From: Candidatus Thorarchaeota archaeon
GTDB taxonomy: Archaea > Asgardarchaeota > Thorarchaeia > Thorarchaeales > Thorarchaeaceae
Direction: 5' to 3'
DNA length: 14,011 nucleotides
NCBI GenBank assembly: GCA_016839245.1
Contig: JAEOUN010000072.1
Location: forward strand, 1-14,011
Part shown: piece by piece, positions 13,938 to 14,011 of the stretch
Numbering within the stretch: the first letter of the stretch is position 1
Layout: each line of letters starts with the position of its first letter
The notes under the pieces: model-generated
What the model saw: the letters and a program-made list of their open reading frames with translations, nothing else
Told to the model about the DNA's origin: nothing
Databases searched by the model: none
Made by a program: the position numbers and the translations under genes

Positions 13938-14011
13938 CTATTTTTTCTTTGAGTACTTCAACAACCATTTTCTAAATTGACGAGCACCTTCATGATCTGA
14001 TTTCCATGTAA
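13938..14011 (-). CDS. C-terminal end of a convergent gene (partial)
   Basis: On the minus strand an open frame enters from the right edge and gives 23 residues ending KWLLKYSKKK before TAG at 13940-13938. The peptide is basic and helical, as protein ends often are. The stop falls just beyond the hairpin that separates it from the synthase gene. The other two frames close within the same stretch, after 8 and 17 codons. The piece is too short to name a family. Confidence 0.4.
   Translation of the reverse strand, partial: TWKSDHEGARQFRKWLLKYSKKK

Noticed and set aside
1..14011. CRISPR array, insertion sequence or tRNA
   Set aside because: No regularly spaced repeats, transposase motifs, terminal repeats or tRNA arm sequences were seen on either strand.

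Overview
The window looks like chromosomal DNA from an archaeon. Supporting signs are a signal peptidase of the archaeal/eukaryotic SEC11 type (Ser-His-Asp rather than Ser-Lys), Shine-Dalgarno sites and TATA-like boxes in archaeal positions, one gene with leaderless geometry, frequent TTG starts, two large sequon-rich surface proteins with cytoplasmic winged helices, and an AGA-rich, AT-rich base composition. The number of unrecognised ORFs and the PCI-like tails of the surface proteins make an Asgard lineage such as Thorarchaeota my preferred guess. That is an inference from style, not from a marker gene.

Layout. 1-1646 (minus strand): the 5' part of a gamma-glutamyltransferase gene, which runs off the window. 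It is preceded by a 96-codon remnant of a persulfide-dioxygenase-like metallo-beta-lactamase gene. 1774-2885 (plus): an unrecognised 159-aa protein, then a complete SEC11-type signal peptidase. 2976-4718 (minus): an ORC/STAND-like AAA+ ATPase with an unassigned C-terminal domain. Its promoter shows leaderless geometry and abuts a strong palindrome. 4980-6487 (plus): a pirin with all four metal ligands, and an unrecognised 191-aa protein.

6596-10434 (plus) is the most distinctive block. It holds two tandem paralogous single-pass membrane proteins joined by an ATGA stop/start overlap. Each has an export signal, a jellyroll (LamG-like) domain, an Ig-like segment, a CBM9/DOMON-like domain, one transmembrane helix and a short cytoplasmic winged helix that resembles the end of PCI domains. 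I read them as a co-translated receptor pair for an extracellular ligand, possibly carbohydrate.

10450-11697 (minus): an orphan 415-aa protein with an AT-hook-like motif near its C terminus, convergent with the receptor pair. 11916-12350 (plus): a small TrmB-like winged-helix regulator divergent from it. 12351-12677 is gene-free and carries inverted repeats. 12678-13865 (plus): a complete alpha-oxoamine synthase, most likely glycine C-acetyltransferase (2-amino-3-ketobutyrate CoA ligase). It is followed by a bidirectional terminator-like hairpin and the last 23 codons of a convergent gene leaving the window.

The genes do not form one pathway. The parts with evident internal logic are the receptor pair, the ATPase with its palindromic promoter, and the divergent orphan/regulator pair.
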